Notes under the pieces: generated by a model
The model's input: only the letters and a program-made list of their open reading frames with translations
Told to the model about the DNA's origin: nothing
Databases searched by the model: none
Program-made: the position numbers and the translations under genes
Shown: positions 7,065 through 14,723 of the stretch, in pieces
How the letters are laid out: each line of letters begins with the position of its first letter
How positions within the stretch are numbered: the first letter of the stretch is position 1
DNA from: JBFEYJ01 sp041546305
GTDB lineage: Bacteria > Pseudomonadota > Gammaproteobacteria > Thiohalomonadales > Thiohalomonadaceae
DNA length: 20,809 nucleotides
Direction: 5' to 3'
Assembly (NCBI GenBank): GCA_041546305.1
Contig: JBFEWO010000037.1
Location: forward strand, 1 to 20,809

Positions 7065-7153
7065 TCGCCCTGCGGTGCGAGAACCGCTTTCAATAAAACT
7101 TTCGCGTTAGCGACGCAAACCCCTCATCTCTTTAAGCAATCAAAAGCACACAA

Positions 7154-7178
7154 AAAGGCCCCGAAAACCGGGGCCTTT
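7154..7178 (-). terminator. Intrinsic terminator of clpB
   Basis: AAAGGCCCCG (7154-7163) and CGGGGCCTTT (7169-7178) form a 10-bp stem around a five-base loop. On the minus strand the stem is followed by five T. It lies 25 bases beyond the clpB stop. On the plus strand it is followed by a broken T-run and may also work in that direction, shielding clpB from the repeat region. Confidence 0.92.
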
Positions 7179-7203
7179 CCTTTTCATTGCTATGGAAGAA
7201 GAT

Positions 7204-9795
7204 TTACGCCGCCGAGGCGGTACCCTTGTTAAAGGTCATCTCATCGCCGCTCACATCGACCACGATGGTATCCCCGGGCAGGAACCTGCCGGCGAGAATA
7301 TCCTGCGCCAGGTGGTTTTCGATGCGCTGCTGGATGGCGCGCTTGAGCGGGCGGGCACCATAGACCGGATCGAAACCGGCTTCGCCGAGCTTGTCCAACG
7401 CAGCTTCGGTGATCTCCAGCTGCATCTCCCGATCCGCCAGGCGCTTGCGCAGGTAGTCGACCTGGATATCGGCAATGGCTCGGATCTGCGCCTTTTGCAG
7501 TGGGTGGAATACCACCACCTCGTCGACGCGGTTGATGAACTCGGGACGGAAGTGATGACCCAGCACCTCCAGCACTGTCGCCTTGATCTGGTCGTAGTGT
7601 TCCTCGCCCGCCATCTCCTGGATCTGCTGCGAGCCGAGGTTGGAGGTCATGACGATAACGGTGTTGCGGAAGTCCACCGTACGACCATGGCCGTCGGTGA
7701 GGCGCCCGTCGTCCAGCACCTGCAGCAGGATGTTGAACACATCCGGGTGCGCCTTCTCCACCTCGTCCAGCAGGATCACCGAGTAGGGTTTACGACGGAC
7801 GGTCTCGGTCAGATAACCCCCCTCCTCGTAACCGACATAGCCGGGAGGCGCACCGATAAGGCGTGCCACCGAGTGCTTTTCCATGAACTCTGACATGTCG
7901 ATGCGCACCATCGCCTCCTCGGTGTCGAACAGGAATGAAGCGAGCGCCTTGCACAGCTCGGTTTTCCCGACACCGGTCGGGCCGAGGAACAGGAACGAGC
8001 CGTTGGGACGGTTGGGATCGGCAAGTCCTGCCCGGGAACGGCGGATAGCGTCGGCCACGGCCTTGAGCGCCTCATGCTGGCCGACCACGCGCTTATGCAA
8101 TTCCTCTTCCATACGCAGCAGCTTCTCACGCTCCCCCTCAAGCATCTTGGAGACGGGAATGCCGGTCCACTTGGAAACCACCTCAGCGATCTCCTCATCG
8201 GTCACCTTGTTGCGCAGCAGCTTCGGTTCGGCCAGCTCCACGTCCTCACACGATTCAAGCTGTTTCTCCAATTCAGGGATCTTGCCATACTGGATCTCGG
8301 ACATGCGGGCCAGATCCCCGGCACGGCGCGCGGTTTCCAGCTCCTGGCGGGCGCGGTCGAGATCCTCCTTGATGTGCTGTGAACCCTGCAACGCTACCTT
8401 CTCCGATTTCCACACCTCCTCGAGATCGGAGTATTCACGGCTCAGGCGATCGATCTCTCCCTGTAACTGGTCGAGACGTTTCTTCGATGCCTCATCGGTC
8501 TCCTTGTTGAGCGCTTCACGCTCGATCTTGAGCTGGATCAGACGACGGTCGAGCTTGTCCATCTCTTCCGGCATGGAGTCAATCTCCATGCGGATACGCG
8601 AGGCGGCCTCGTCCACCAGGTCGATGGCCTTATCCGGCAACTGGCGGTCGGTGATGTAGCGGTGAGACAGGGTGGCCGCCGCAACGATGGCCGGGTCGGT
8701 GATCTGCACCCCGTGGTGCACCTCGTATTTATCCTTCAGGCCACGCAGGATGGCGATGGTGTCCTCCACATTGGGCTCATCCACCAGCACCTTCTGGAAG
8801 CGGCGCTCCAGCGCGGCATCCTTTTCGATGTACTGGCGATATTCGTCCAGCGTGGTAGCACCGACACAGTGCAGCTCACCCCGGGCCAGTGCCGGCTTCA
8901 GCATGTTGCCTGCGTCCATCGAGCCCTCGGCCTTGCCGGCGCCCACCATGGTATGGATCTCATCGATAAAGAGGATAATCTGCCCCTCCTGCTTGGCCAG
9001 ATCGTTGAGTACGGCCTTGAGCCGCTCCTCAAACTCACCACGGAACTTGGCGCCAGCAATGAGAGCACCCATGTCGAGCGACAGCAGGCGCTTACCTTTG
9101 ATCCCCTCAGGCACCTCACCGTTAACGATGCGCTGGGCCAGGCCTTCGACAATGGCGGTCTTGCCCACCCCGGGCTCACCGATCAGCACCGGATTGTTCT
9201 TGGTGCGGCGCTGCAGCACCTGGATGGCACGGCGAATTTCGTCGTCACGGCCTATCACCGGGTCGAGCTTGCCCTGCTCGGCCCGCTCGGTGAGATCGAT
9301 GGTGTACTTCTCCAGTGCCTGACGCTGCTCCTCGGCATCCGGGTCGTCGACCTTCTGCCCGCCGCGCATCGCCTCGATGGCCTTTTCCACCGCCTGCTTG
9401 TTGGCGCCGTTAGTACGCAGCAGGTCGCCAAGCGAGCCCTTGTCCTCCAGCGCGGCGAGCACGAACAGCTCGCTGGAGATGTAGCCGTCCTTGCGCAGCT
9501 GGGCGAGCTTGTCGGTGAGGTTGAGCAACTTGGCGGTGTCGTTGGAGATATGCACATCGCCACCCACCCCCTGGACCGAGGGCAAGCGGTCAAGGGCATC
9601 ACCCAGGGCCGAGCGCAACCCGTTGACGTTGACCCCGGACTGGGCGAGCAACTGACGCACCGTGCCTCCCTCCTGGTCCAGCAATGCTGTCATGACGTGC
9701 ACCGGCTCGATAAACTGGTGATCGCGGCCCAGCGCCAGGCTCTGCGCATCGCCCAGCGCCATCTGAAACTTGGTGGTCAATTTGTCCATTCGCAT
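7204..9795 (-). CDS. clpB: ATP-dependent disaggregase ClpB
   Basis: An 863-residue Hsp100 chaperone (E. coli ClpB: 857) that threads aggregated proteins through its hexamer pore together with DnaK. The order is: N-terminal Clp repeat domain (1-145), first AAA+ module with Walker A GEPGVGKT (206-213) and Walker B ILFIDEIHT, the coiled-coil M domain (about 410-530) that marks ClpB, and the second AAA+ module with Walker A GPTGVGKT, the pore loop GYVGYEEGGY and Walker B VILLDEVEKAHPD. I start at the ATG at 9795 (MRMDKLTTKF, aligned with the E. coli start), because GGAGGGGG lies seven bases before it; an upstream in-frame start would add 20 unrelated residues. A sigma-32-like promoter lies upstream and a strong terminator follows. 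In E. coli it follows pgeF directly; here six other genes' worth of sequence intervenes. Confidence 0.98.
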   Translation of the reverse strand: MRMDKLTTKFQMALGDAQSLALGRDHQFIEPVHVMTALLDQEGGTVRQLLAQSGVNVNGLRSALGDALDRLPSVQGVGGDVHISNDTAKLLNLTDKLAQLRKDGYISSELFVLAALEDKGSLGDLLRTNGANKQAVEKAIEAMRGGQKVDDPDAEEQRQALEKYTIDLTERAEQGKLDPVIGRDDEIRRAIQVLQRRTKNNPVLIGEPGVGKTAIVEGLAQRIVNGEVPEGIKGKRLLSLDMGALIAGAKFRGEFEERLKAVLNDLAKQEGQIILFIDEIHTMVGAGKAEGSMDAGNMLKPALARGELHCVGATTLDEYRQYIEKDAALERRFQKVLVDEPNVEDTIAILRGLKDKYEVHHGVQITDPAIVAAATLSHRYITDRQLPDKAIDLVDEAASRIRMEIDSMPEEMDKLDRRLIQLKIEREALNKETDEASKKRLDQLQGEIDRLSREYSDLEEVWKSEKVALQGSQHIKEDLDRARQELETARRAGDLARMSEIQYGKIPELEKQLESCEDVELAEPKLLRNKVTDEEIAEVVSKWTGIPVSKMLEGEREKLLRMEEELHKRVVGQHEALKAVADAIRRSRAGLADPNRPNGSFLFLGPTGVGKTELCKALASFLFDTEEAMVRIDMSEFMEKHSVARLIGAPPGYVGYEEGGYLTETVRRKPYSVILLDEVEKAHPDVFNILLQVLDDGRLTDGHGRTVDFRNTVIVMTSNLGSQQIQEMAGEEHYDQIKATVLEVLGHHFRPEFINRVDEVVVFHPLQKAQIRAIADIQVDYLRKRLADREMQLEITEAALDKLGEAGFDPVYGARPLKRAIQQRIENHLAQDILAGRFLPGDTIVVDVSGDEMTFNKGTASAA

Positions 9796-9843
9796 CGGGT
9801 ATCCCCCTCCGAAAGAAATCTGTGTTGAAGAATTACTTACAAG

Positions 9844-9869
9844 ATATGGCCGCATGAAGGCAAATCAAG
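9844..9869 (-). promoter_or_regulatory. Candidate sigma-32 heat-shock promoter of clpB
   Basis: Read on the minus strand: CTTGAT (the -35, identical to that of E. coli dnaK P1 and one base from CTTGAA), a 12-base spacer, then GGCCATAT, which resembles the -10 CCCCATnT with two G-for-C changes. The spacer is one or two bases shorter than usual. The site lies about 49-74 bases before the clpB start, a sensible place. Confidence 0.45.
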
Positions 9870-9921
9870 CAGTAAAAGCAGGGATATAGTGCAAACCGTC
9901 TGAACAGGCGAGACTGGTCGG

Positions 9922-9938
9922 ATTAAGCGTCAGTTAAG
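9922..9938 (+). promoter_or_regulatory. PmrA/QseB-box-like direct repeat before the response regulator gene
   Basis: ATTAAG, five bases, GTTAAG: two TTAAG half-sites in direct repeat at an 11-base period. The known PmrA box is two TTAA-centred half-sites separated by five bases, so spacing and core agree; the first base of each half differs. A possible -10 (GATTAT, 9952-9957) follows 13 bases later. It probably serves autoregulation of the two-component operon. It also lies upstream of clpB on the other strand. Confidence 0.5.
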
Positions 9939-10053
9939 ACTTATTTCGGAGGATTATTCGCTGGTCCCTGACTCACTCCTGCTTTGCCAAAGGTGCAGCA
10001 GCGACAGATTTCGGGTATATCTGTGAGCCTATGCTGAAAATATAGGAAACCCT

Positions 10054-10713
10054 ATGCGATTGTTGCTGGTTGAAGACGATCCGCTTCTCGGTGACGGTAT
10101 CCGTGCCGGCCTCGGCCATGAAGGCTATACCGTTGACTGGTTCAAGGATGGGCGTTCCGGCGAGGCCGCCCTGAAAAGCGAGCATTACGATCTGATGGTG
10201 TTGGACATCGGATTGCCCGATAAGTCGGGGCTGGAGATACTGCAACAATTACGCACAAGGGGCAGTGACCTCCCCGTATTGATCCTCACGGCGCGCGATG
10301 CGATCACAGACCGGGTCGCCGGTCTCGATAGCGGCGCCGATGATTACATGATCAAACCCTTTGATCTCGATGAACTCGCCGCGCGGCTGCGCGCATTGGT
10401 GCGTCGCCACCATGGCCGCGCCCAGGCGGAAATCCAGCATGGTGAGATTACCCTCAACCCGGCAGCCCACAGTGTCACCCTCGGCGGCAAAGCGGTCGAT
10501 ATATCTCCTCGTGAATACGCGGTATTGCACATGCTGCTGGAGAACGTGGGAAAGGTGATGTCGCGTTCGCGCCTGGAGGATGGGCTCTATTCCTGGGACG
10601 GGGATGTGGAGAGTAATGCCATCGAGGTCTATATCCACCACCTTCGCAAGAAACTCGGCACGGCATTGATACGCACAATCCGTGGCGTTGGCTACATCAT
10701 CGATCCCGTATGA
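10054..10713 (+). CDS. OmpR-family response regulator, PmrA/QseB type
   Basis: A 219-residue cytoplasmic transcription factor. The receiver domain (1-about 115) has the acidic pair E7-D8-D9, phosphoacceptor Asp51 (VLDIGLPDKSG), Thr79 and Lys101 (IKPF). The winged-helix DNA-binding domain (about 124-217) ends with the recognition helix and wing NAIEVYIHHLRKKLG...IRTIRGVGYII. The sequence style (MRLLLVEDDPLLGDGI) is that of PmrA, QseB and TctD. AGGA (10044-10047) precedes the ATG by six bases. Its last codon and stop overlap the start of the histidine kinase gene (ATGA), so the two are translationally coupled. A PmrA-box-like site upstream suggests autoregulation. The stimulus and regulon are unknown; in the family, iron, aluminium, cationic peptides or catecholamines have been proposed. 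Confidence 0.93.
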   Translation: MRLLLVEDDPLLGDGIRAGLGHEGYTVDWFKDGRSGEAALKSEHYDLMVLDIGLPDKSGLEILQQLRTRGSDLPVLILTARDAITDRVAGLDSGADDYMIKPFDLDELAARLRALVRRHHGRAQAEIQHGEITLNPAAHSVTLGGKAVDISPREYAVLHMLLENVGKVMSRSRLEDGLYSWDGDVESNAIEVYIHHLRKKLGTALIRTIRGVGYIIDPV

Positions 10714-12092
10714 AATACTCCATCCGTCGCCGCCTGCTGCTAACGCTGTTATCGATCACTGTCACGGTCTGGTCGATAACGATTGTCACCAGCTATCACG
10801 ATACCCGCCATGAAATCGGTGAACTGTTCGATGCCCAGCTGGCCCAGTCAGCACGTACCCTGTTGAGTGTCGCTGGTCATGAACTTGAGGAACTGGAAGG
10901 GAGTACGTTGGAACAGGCCCACGTCCATTTCCATATTGAAGACCCCTTGCGCACCAATGGTCATGTCTACGAACACAAAGTGGCCTATCAGCTCTGGAAA
11001 CAACCGGATAATATTCTGCTGTTGCGTTCCTTCAATGCCCCGGAGACCCCGTTAAGTCTGCAGGCGCAGGGCTACAGTAACCGCGAGATTGGCGATGAGG
11101 CGTGGCGAGTCCTTTCCCTGCCGGACGAGGCGTCCGGTTTCCAGATCCAGGTCGGCCAGGCGCTTGCGATCCGCGATGAATTGACCGACCTCATTGCAGG
11201 ACGTATTGGCGGGCCCGCCATCATCGCCCTGCCCTTGCTCGCACTGCTCATTTTCATCGGTATCGGGCGGAGCCTGCGCCCCCTTCAGCGCCTGACCGAG
11301 GCGGTGGTTCACCGGGCGCCCAATAACCTGGAAGCGATTGATGTAAAGGATGTCCCGGATGAAATCCACCCCCTGATCACAGCCCTGAACAGCCTGTTTG
11401 AACGTCTCGGTCGCGCCTTTGAGAGCGATCGGCGCTTCACCGCTGACGCAGCCCATGAGTTGCGCACCCCCCTGGCCGCCATGAAGACACAGGCCCAGGT
11501 CGCCATGCGCAGTAAGGACCCTGCCGAGCGAGACTCGGCGATGGGCAAGATGCTTGAAGGTGTGGATCGCGCCACCCGATTGGTGGAACAACTACTCACC
11601 CTCGCCCGCGTCGATCCGGAAGCCGGTCTGGCCCAGAGCGGACAGGTCAATTTGCTGCGGCTCGTAGAGGAAGCCATTGCAGACCACGAGCCTCTGGCGC
11701 GGGCAAAAAATATCACCCTGCAATTAAATGCCGCCCATGTCCTGAGCATTGCCGGGCATCGGGAGAGTCTGTGCATCCTCATGCGAAATCTGCTCGATAA
11801 CGCCATCCGCTACTCCCCGGAGGGGGGGGAGGTCCATATCACCCTGGGCGAAGGGATAGAGTCAATCCTGCTGTGTGTCGCCGATAGCGGTCCGGGGATC
11901 CCGAAAGCGGAGCGTGAGCGGATCTTCGGCCGCTTCATTCGCCTCGCCGGTCAGGAAACCAGCGGCAGTGGGCTTGGCCTCTCTATCGTCCAGCGGATTA
12001 CCGAGTTACACAAGGCACAAATCACGCTCGATCAATCCGCCCTGGGTGGCCTGGAGATCTGTGTGAGATTTCCTTCCACTGTAAGGGCATAA
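10710..12092 (+). CDS. Sensor histidine kinase, PmrB/QseC type
   Basis: A 460-residue inner-membrane kinase, partner of the regulator it overlaps. Helix 1 is about 8-27, a periplasmic sensor of about 135 residues follows, and helix 2 is about 166-187, followed by a HAMP-like linker. The dimerisation/phosphoacceptor helix has F-T-A-D-A-A-H249-E-L-R-T-P-L. The ATPase domain shows the N box (LLDNAIRYSPEGG), G1 (VADSGPGIPKAERERIFGRF) and G2 (GSGLGLSIV). Two-thirds of the way along, every box is intact, so it should be active. The sensor segment contains HVHFHIED and HVYEHK stretches; the several His and acidic residues could bind metal, as in iron-sensing relatives, but this is inference. The gene ends 17 bases from the convergent acyltransferase gene with no terminator between. 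Confidence 0.93.
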   Translation: MKYSIRRRLLLTLLSITVTVWSITIVTSYHDTRHEIGELFDAQLAQSARTLLSVAGHELEELEGSTLEQAHVHFHIEDPLRTNGHVYEHKVAYQLWKQPDNILLLRSFNAPETPLSLQAQGYSNREIGDEAWRVLSLPDEASGFQIQVGQALAIRDELTDLIAGRIGGPAIIALPLLALLIFIGIGRSLRPLQRLTEAVVHRAPNNLEAIDVKDVPDEIHPLITALNSLFERLGRAFESDRRFTADAAHELRTPLAAMKTQAQVAMRSKDPAERDSAMGKMLEGVDRATRLVEQLLTLARVDPEAGLAQSGQVNLLRLVEEAIADHEPLARAKNITLQLNAAHVLSIAGHRESLCILMRNLLDNAIRYSPEGGEVHITLGEGIESILLCVADSGPGIPKAERERIFGRFIRLAGQETSGSGLGLSIVQRITELHKAQITLDQSALGGLEICVRFPSTVRA

Positions 12093-12109
12093 AACCAAAA
12101 GCACGCAGC

Positions 12110-12805
12110 TTATTGTTTCTTTGCATCCAGTCGTTGCTGCAACTGATGCAGGCAGGCTGAGGCCTCCTGGCCGTCGCACAGGAGCTGGGGGAGATTTTCG
12201 ATCTTCGCTCTGGCACGCAGCAACACCGGACGAAATATGTGCCCTTGCCCCTTTACGCCATCCAGTCGTACCGGCGTGATGGGACAGTGGGCCAGTTGCG
12301 CCAAGCGCACCGCACCCGGCTTGAGACGCCGCGGTGGATCGCTGTCGAGATGAATGGTGCCGTGAGGAAACAGCGCAACCACCTCCCCGGCGGCTAAAGC
12401 CTTGAGGGCGACACGAAAGGCGCGTTCGGGTCGCCCCTGTCGGTCCACTGGGATGCATCCAACCGCCCGAAACAACCAGTTCAGTCCAAAGCGATGATAC
12501 TGCTCGGCGGCAATGATAAACCGCAGCGGCCGAGGACTGGCCGCAATCAGCAATAACGGATCGAGGCCGGAGATATGATTGGCGACAAGAATCGCGGGAC
12601 CCTGCTCCGGCAATGCGATGCAATCGGCCTGTAAGCGGTGGTAATGCCAGCAAAAGAGACGATTCAGGCCGTCGAGACGATTCATCCAGGCCCACCCCCA
12701 GTCCACCTCGTTGGCGGCGCCGGCGGCCCGCCACAGCAGCCAAAGCAAAAAGACGAACAGCGCCGTCGCAGCGATTACCCACCACCCTGTGGCACTGATT
12801 TCCAC
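12110..12805 (-). CDS. PlsC-family acyltransferase, N-anchored, with an unusual FPHGT motif
   Basis: A 231-residue protein with one N-terminal membrane helix (about 8-25) and a lysophospholipid-acyltransferase-like domain. It has the catalytic N-H77-I-S-G-L-D82 (HxxxxD), the GCIPVDR motif (116-122), and FPHGT (146-150), where nearly all family members have FPEGT; the Glu that contacts the acceptor phosphate is a His here. The final block CPITPVRLDG is normal. By family it acylates a glycerol-phosphate-type acceptor, but the substituted motif makes the acceptor uncertain. The start is a GTG at 12805, one base after the deformylase stop (TAA-C-GTG), so it depends on coupling to def. It may instead be an acyltransferase for another lipid. 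Confidence 0.85.
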   Translation of the reverse strand: MEISATGWWVIAATALFVFLLWLLWRAAGAANEVDWGWAWMNRLDGLNRLFCWHYHRLQADCIALPEQGPAILVANHISGLDPLLLIAASPRPLRFIIAAEQYHRFGLNWLFRAVGCIPVDRQGRPERAFRVALKALAAGEVVALFPHGTIHLDSDPPRRLKPGAVRLAQLAHCPITPVRLDGVKGQGHIFRPVLLRARAKIENLPQLLCDGQEASACLHQLQQRLDAKKQ

Positions 12806-12806
12806 G

Positions 12807-13316
12807 TTATTTGCTCTGGTAGACCTTGCGGCGGAACAGATCGTTACGCCGACTCACCAGGCGGTCGAGGAACAACATGCCATCGAGATGATCGCACTCG
12901 TGCTGCACCGCGCGTGACTCGAAGCCTTCGCACTCGTATTCGTGCTGCTCACCGTAGCCATCGTAGGCCGTGAACTTGACACGCTCGGCACGGATCACGT
13001 TACCGGTGTAGTCGGGCACCGACATGCAGCCCTCACGGCCCACCTTCATGCCCTCCCACTCGGTGATCTCGGGATTAATGAGCACCATGAAGCCATGGTT
13101 AGGCACTGGTTTGCGGGTCACCGAGCAATCGACCAGTACGATGCGCTCAAAACGGCCGACCTGCGGTGCAGCGATACCAACCCCGCCGGGCCCGGCACGC
13201 ATGGTTTCTTCCAGGTCGATGAGAAAACGGCGCAACTCATCGTCGAACTTCTCCACCGGCACCGAGGCCTGCTTGAGGCGCTCATCGGGATAGGTCAGGA
13301 TTTCCAGTACAGCCAT
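12807..13316 (-). CDS. def: Peptide deformylase
   Basis: A 169-residue metalloenzyme that removes the formyl group from the N-terminal Met of new proteins (E. coli Def: 169). All three motifs are intact: GVGIAAPQVG (45-54), EGCMS (95-99) with metal ligand Cys97, and H139-E-C-D-H143 with the two His ligands and catalytic Glu140. This is the bacterial type with Fe(II) or similar. It is not beside fmt, its usual partner; it lies between an ACT-domain regulator and an acyltransferase, so it may be one of two deformylases in the genome. AGGAAG before the ATG overlaps the stop codon of the upstream gene, giving translational coupling. Confidence 0.95.
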   Translation of the reverse strand: MAVLEILTYPDERLKQASVPVEKFDDELRRFLIDLEETMRAGPGGVGIAAPQVGRFERIVLVDCSVTRKPVPNHGFMVLINPEITEWEGMKVGREGCMSVPDYTGNVIRAERVKFTAYDGYGEQHEYECEGFESRAVQHECDHLDGMLFLDRLVSRRNDLFRRKVYQSK

Positions 13317-13325
13317 GCGCTCTTC

Positions 13326-13847
13326 CTAGCCGATCATCGTATCGATGGTTTCCAACTGCGCCTCGATACCTTTCTCCGCCACCACATCGAGGGCCGACTG
13401 CAATGCCTCGACCCCTTCGGCGGCATGGCCCTCGATCTGCATGATGTAGATCGGTTTTTCCTCGGTGCCGGCGACGCTGGTATCCATATCGAGAATGTGC
13501 AACCCGGCCTCAGCCAGAGCGCCGGTTATGCGTGCGACAATCCCGGCGCGATCTGCCCCGTAGACCGTGATGCGCACATCCGGTTCGAGATGCTGGTGCA
13601 GCTTCGCCTCGATCCGATCCACGTGCAGGTGCAAGCCCATCGAATCGGCCACCGGCTCCACCATGTGCTGCAACGCACTGGTATTGCCGTCGAACTGGAC
13701 CATCATCATGATGGTGAAGTTACCACCGAGACGCATCATGCTGGCCTCACCGAGGTTGCAGCCGCCGTCATAAAGGGCGGCGCTCAGGTGGGCAACGATA
13801 CCGGGGCGATCCTTGCCCACCAGGGTCAACATGTACCAGTGTGTCAT
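13326..13847 (-). CDS. GcvR-like protein with two ACT domains
   Basis: A 173-residue cytoplasmic protein made of two ACT domains: residues 1 to about 85 (WYMLTLVGKDRPGIVAHLS) and about 90 to 170 (VRITVYGADRAGIVARIT). The repeated G-x-D-R-x-G-I-V signature is that of glycine-cleavage repressor GcvR and related ACT-ACT proteins, which bind amino acids and act through a protein partner rather than DNA. The ATG at 13847 is chosen over an earlier in-frame start because AAAGGAG lies six bases before it. It is the first gene of a tight cluster with def and the acyltransferase. No gcv gene is near, so the amino acid and partner are unknown. Confidence 0.85.
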   Translation of the reverse strand: MTHWYMLTLVGKDRPGIVAHLSAALYDGGCNLGEASMMRLGGNFTIMMMVQFDGNTSALQHMVEPVADSMGLHLHVDRIEAKLHQHLEPDVRITVYGADRAGIVARITGALAEAGLHILDMDTSVAGTEEKPIYIMQIEGHAAEGVEALQSALDVVAEKGIEAQLETIDTMIG

Positions 13848-13991
13848 TGTTTGCTCCTTTCGGAATAATTCACTTCTGCCCTTGTCCGTTAACACATGCG
13901 TTTCTGCGTTTGGCTGACAGAGGACGTACCACGTTCTGCCAGCGAGAGGCGCCTCGGAAAAAACCTGCCAATCCTTGTTGTGAATACTATT

Positions 13992-14723
13992 TCATTCTAT
14001 CCAGATCAGGCTGGCCATCCGTCCGGTACGACCATCCCGGCGGTAGGAATAGAAACGCTCGGGCTCGGAAAAGGTGCAATGCTCCCCTCCATAAATGGCG
14101 CTAATCCCTGCCCGATGCAAGCGCTGCCTCGCCAGGGAATAGATATCCGCCAACCAGCGGCCGCCTGGCGAGGGGACAAATGCCACCTCAGCCTCCGGTG
14201 CATCGGCAAGAAATGCCGCCCGCACCTCTTCTCCAACCTCAAAGGCGGCAGGTCCGATAGCCGGTCCCAGCCAGGCCAGCATATCAGCTTCAGCATCCAT
14301 AGCGGCGATGGTTTGCTCAATCACCCCGTTCAACAGACCTCGCCAGCCAGCATGAACGGCGGCCACCTGCCCGCCCGCCCGGTCGCACAACAACACCGGA
14401 AGGCAGTCAGCGGTTAACACGGTACAGACAACACCAACCTTGTCGGTATAGGAGGCATCAGCCTCACAGCCCTGACGGACAATCGCCGCATCGGCCGAGC
14501 AGGTTCCATGCACCTGGGTGAGCCAGCGCGGCTCCTGAGGGAGCTCAAGCTCAGTCAGCAAACGGCGGCGATTCTCAGCCACCGCGGCGGGGTCATCGCC
14601 GACATGATCGCCAAGATTGAGACTGTCATAAGGAGGCAAGCTCACCCCGCCACGACGGGTCGTGGTCAGAGCGCGAACTCGCTTAGGGGCAGGCCAGTCA
14701 GGGATGATGAGTTCAAAGTTCAC
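13992..14723 (-). CDS. pgeF: Peptidoglycan editing factor PgeF (YfiH family)
   Basis: A 243-residue cytoplasmic enzyme of the multicopper-like 'laccase domain' family. In E. coli, PgeF keeps wrongly built UDP-MurNAc precursors out of peptidoglycan; relatives also act on purine nucleosides. The zinc-site residues are present: H72 (QVHG), C107 (TADCLPV) and H124 (HAGWRGL), with LGPAIGPAAFEVG and the C-terminal FYSYRRDGRTGRMAS. The N terminus MNFELIIPDWPAPKR aligns with E. coli MSKLIVPQWPQPKG, so the start is the GTG at 14721-14723. That codon and the next three lie inside the heptamer array; a stop (TGA) in frame two codons upstream, also within the repeat, rules out an earlier start. No Shine-Dalgarno sequence precedes it. 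It lies downstream of rluD, as in E. coli. Confidence 0.95.
   Translation of the reverse strand: MNFELIIPDWPAPKRVRALTTTRRGGVSLPPYDSLNLGDHVGDDPAAVAENRRRLLTELELPQEPRWLTQVHGTCSADAAIVRQGCEADASYTDKVGVVCTVLTADCLPVLLCDRAGGQVAAVHAGWRGLLNGVIEQTIAAMDAEADMLAWLGPAIGPAAFEVGEEVRAAFLADAPEAEVAFVPSPGGRWLADIYSLARQRLHRAGISAIYGGEHCTFSEPERFYSYRRDGRTGRMASLIWIE

Larger units (their letters stand above)
6540..7115. mobile_element. 576-base structured element with about 120-base imperfect inverted termini (MITE-like, no transposase)
   Basis: The left end (6540-6660) and the reverse complement of the right end (6992-7115) share, in the same order and at similar spacing: GTCGCTA, CGCGA, ATTGAA-x-GCGGT (6560-6571 and 7083-7094), CTCGC, a hairpin with arms TACTTT, AAGTACCCA (6611-6619 and 7033-7041), CTCCCGAA (6627-6634 and 7017-7024) and CCCTGCG (6654-6660 and 6992-6998). 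The middle holds three or more further hairpins. No convincing coding gene is present: the short open frames lack plausible starts and are crossed by the hairpins. I see no clear target-site duplication. Similar hairpin-rich intergenic DNA with paired TACTTTC arms is, to my recollection, widespread in Proteobacteria, but I know no accepted name for it. Confidence 0.65.

Noticed and set aside
6565..7110. Several short open frames inside the 576-base element
   Set aside because: They are crossed by the hairpins and inverted termini, lack ribosome sites and have no known domain; such peptides are often wrongly called in this type of DNA.
8662..9828. Long plus-strand frame (388 residues) opposite clpB
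   Set aside because: It is an antisense shadow of a strongly conserved clpB; the sequence has no family signature and no ribosome site. The same holds for 7192-7893, 7883-8659 and 8672-9322.
12006..12785. 259-residue minus-strand frame overlapping the acyltransferase and the kinase end
   Set aside because: Alternate frame of the acyltransferase gene, low-complexity Arg/Ser-rich, no motif.
12942..13868. 308-residue plus-strand frame opposite def and the ACT gene
   Set aside because: Both minus-strand genes have intact motifs and ribosome sites; the antisense frame crosses both and has no plausible start.
13942..13956. GAGGCGCCTC palindrome in the pgeF-ACT spacer as a terminator
   Set aside because: The palindrome has no loop, so it cannot form a stable hairpin; the T-run is on the wrong side for the minus strand genes to use.
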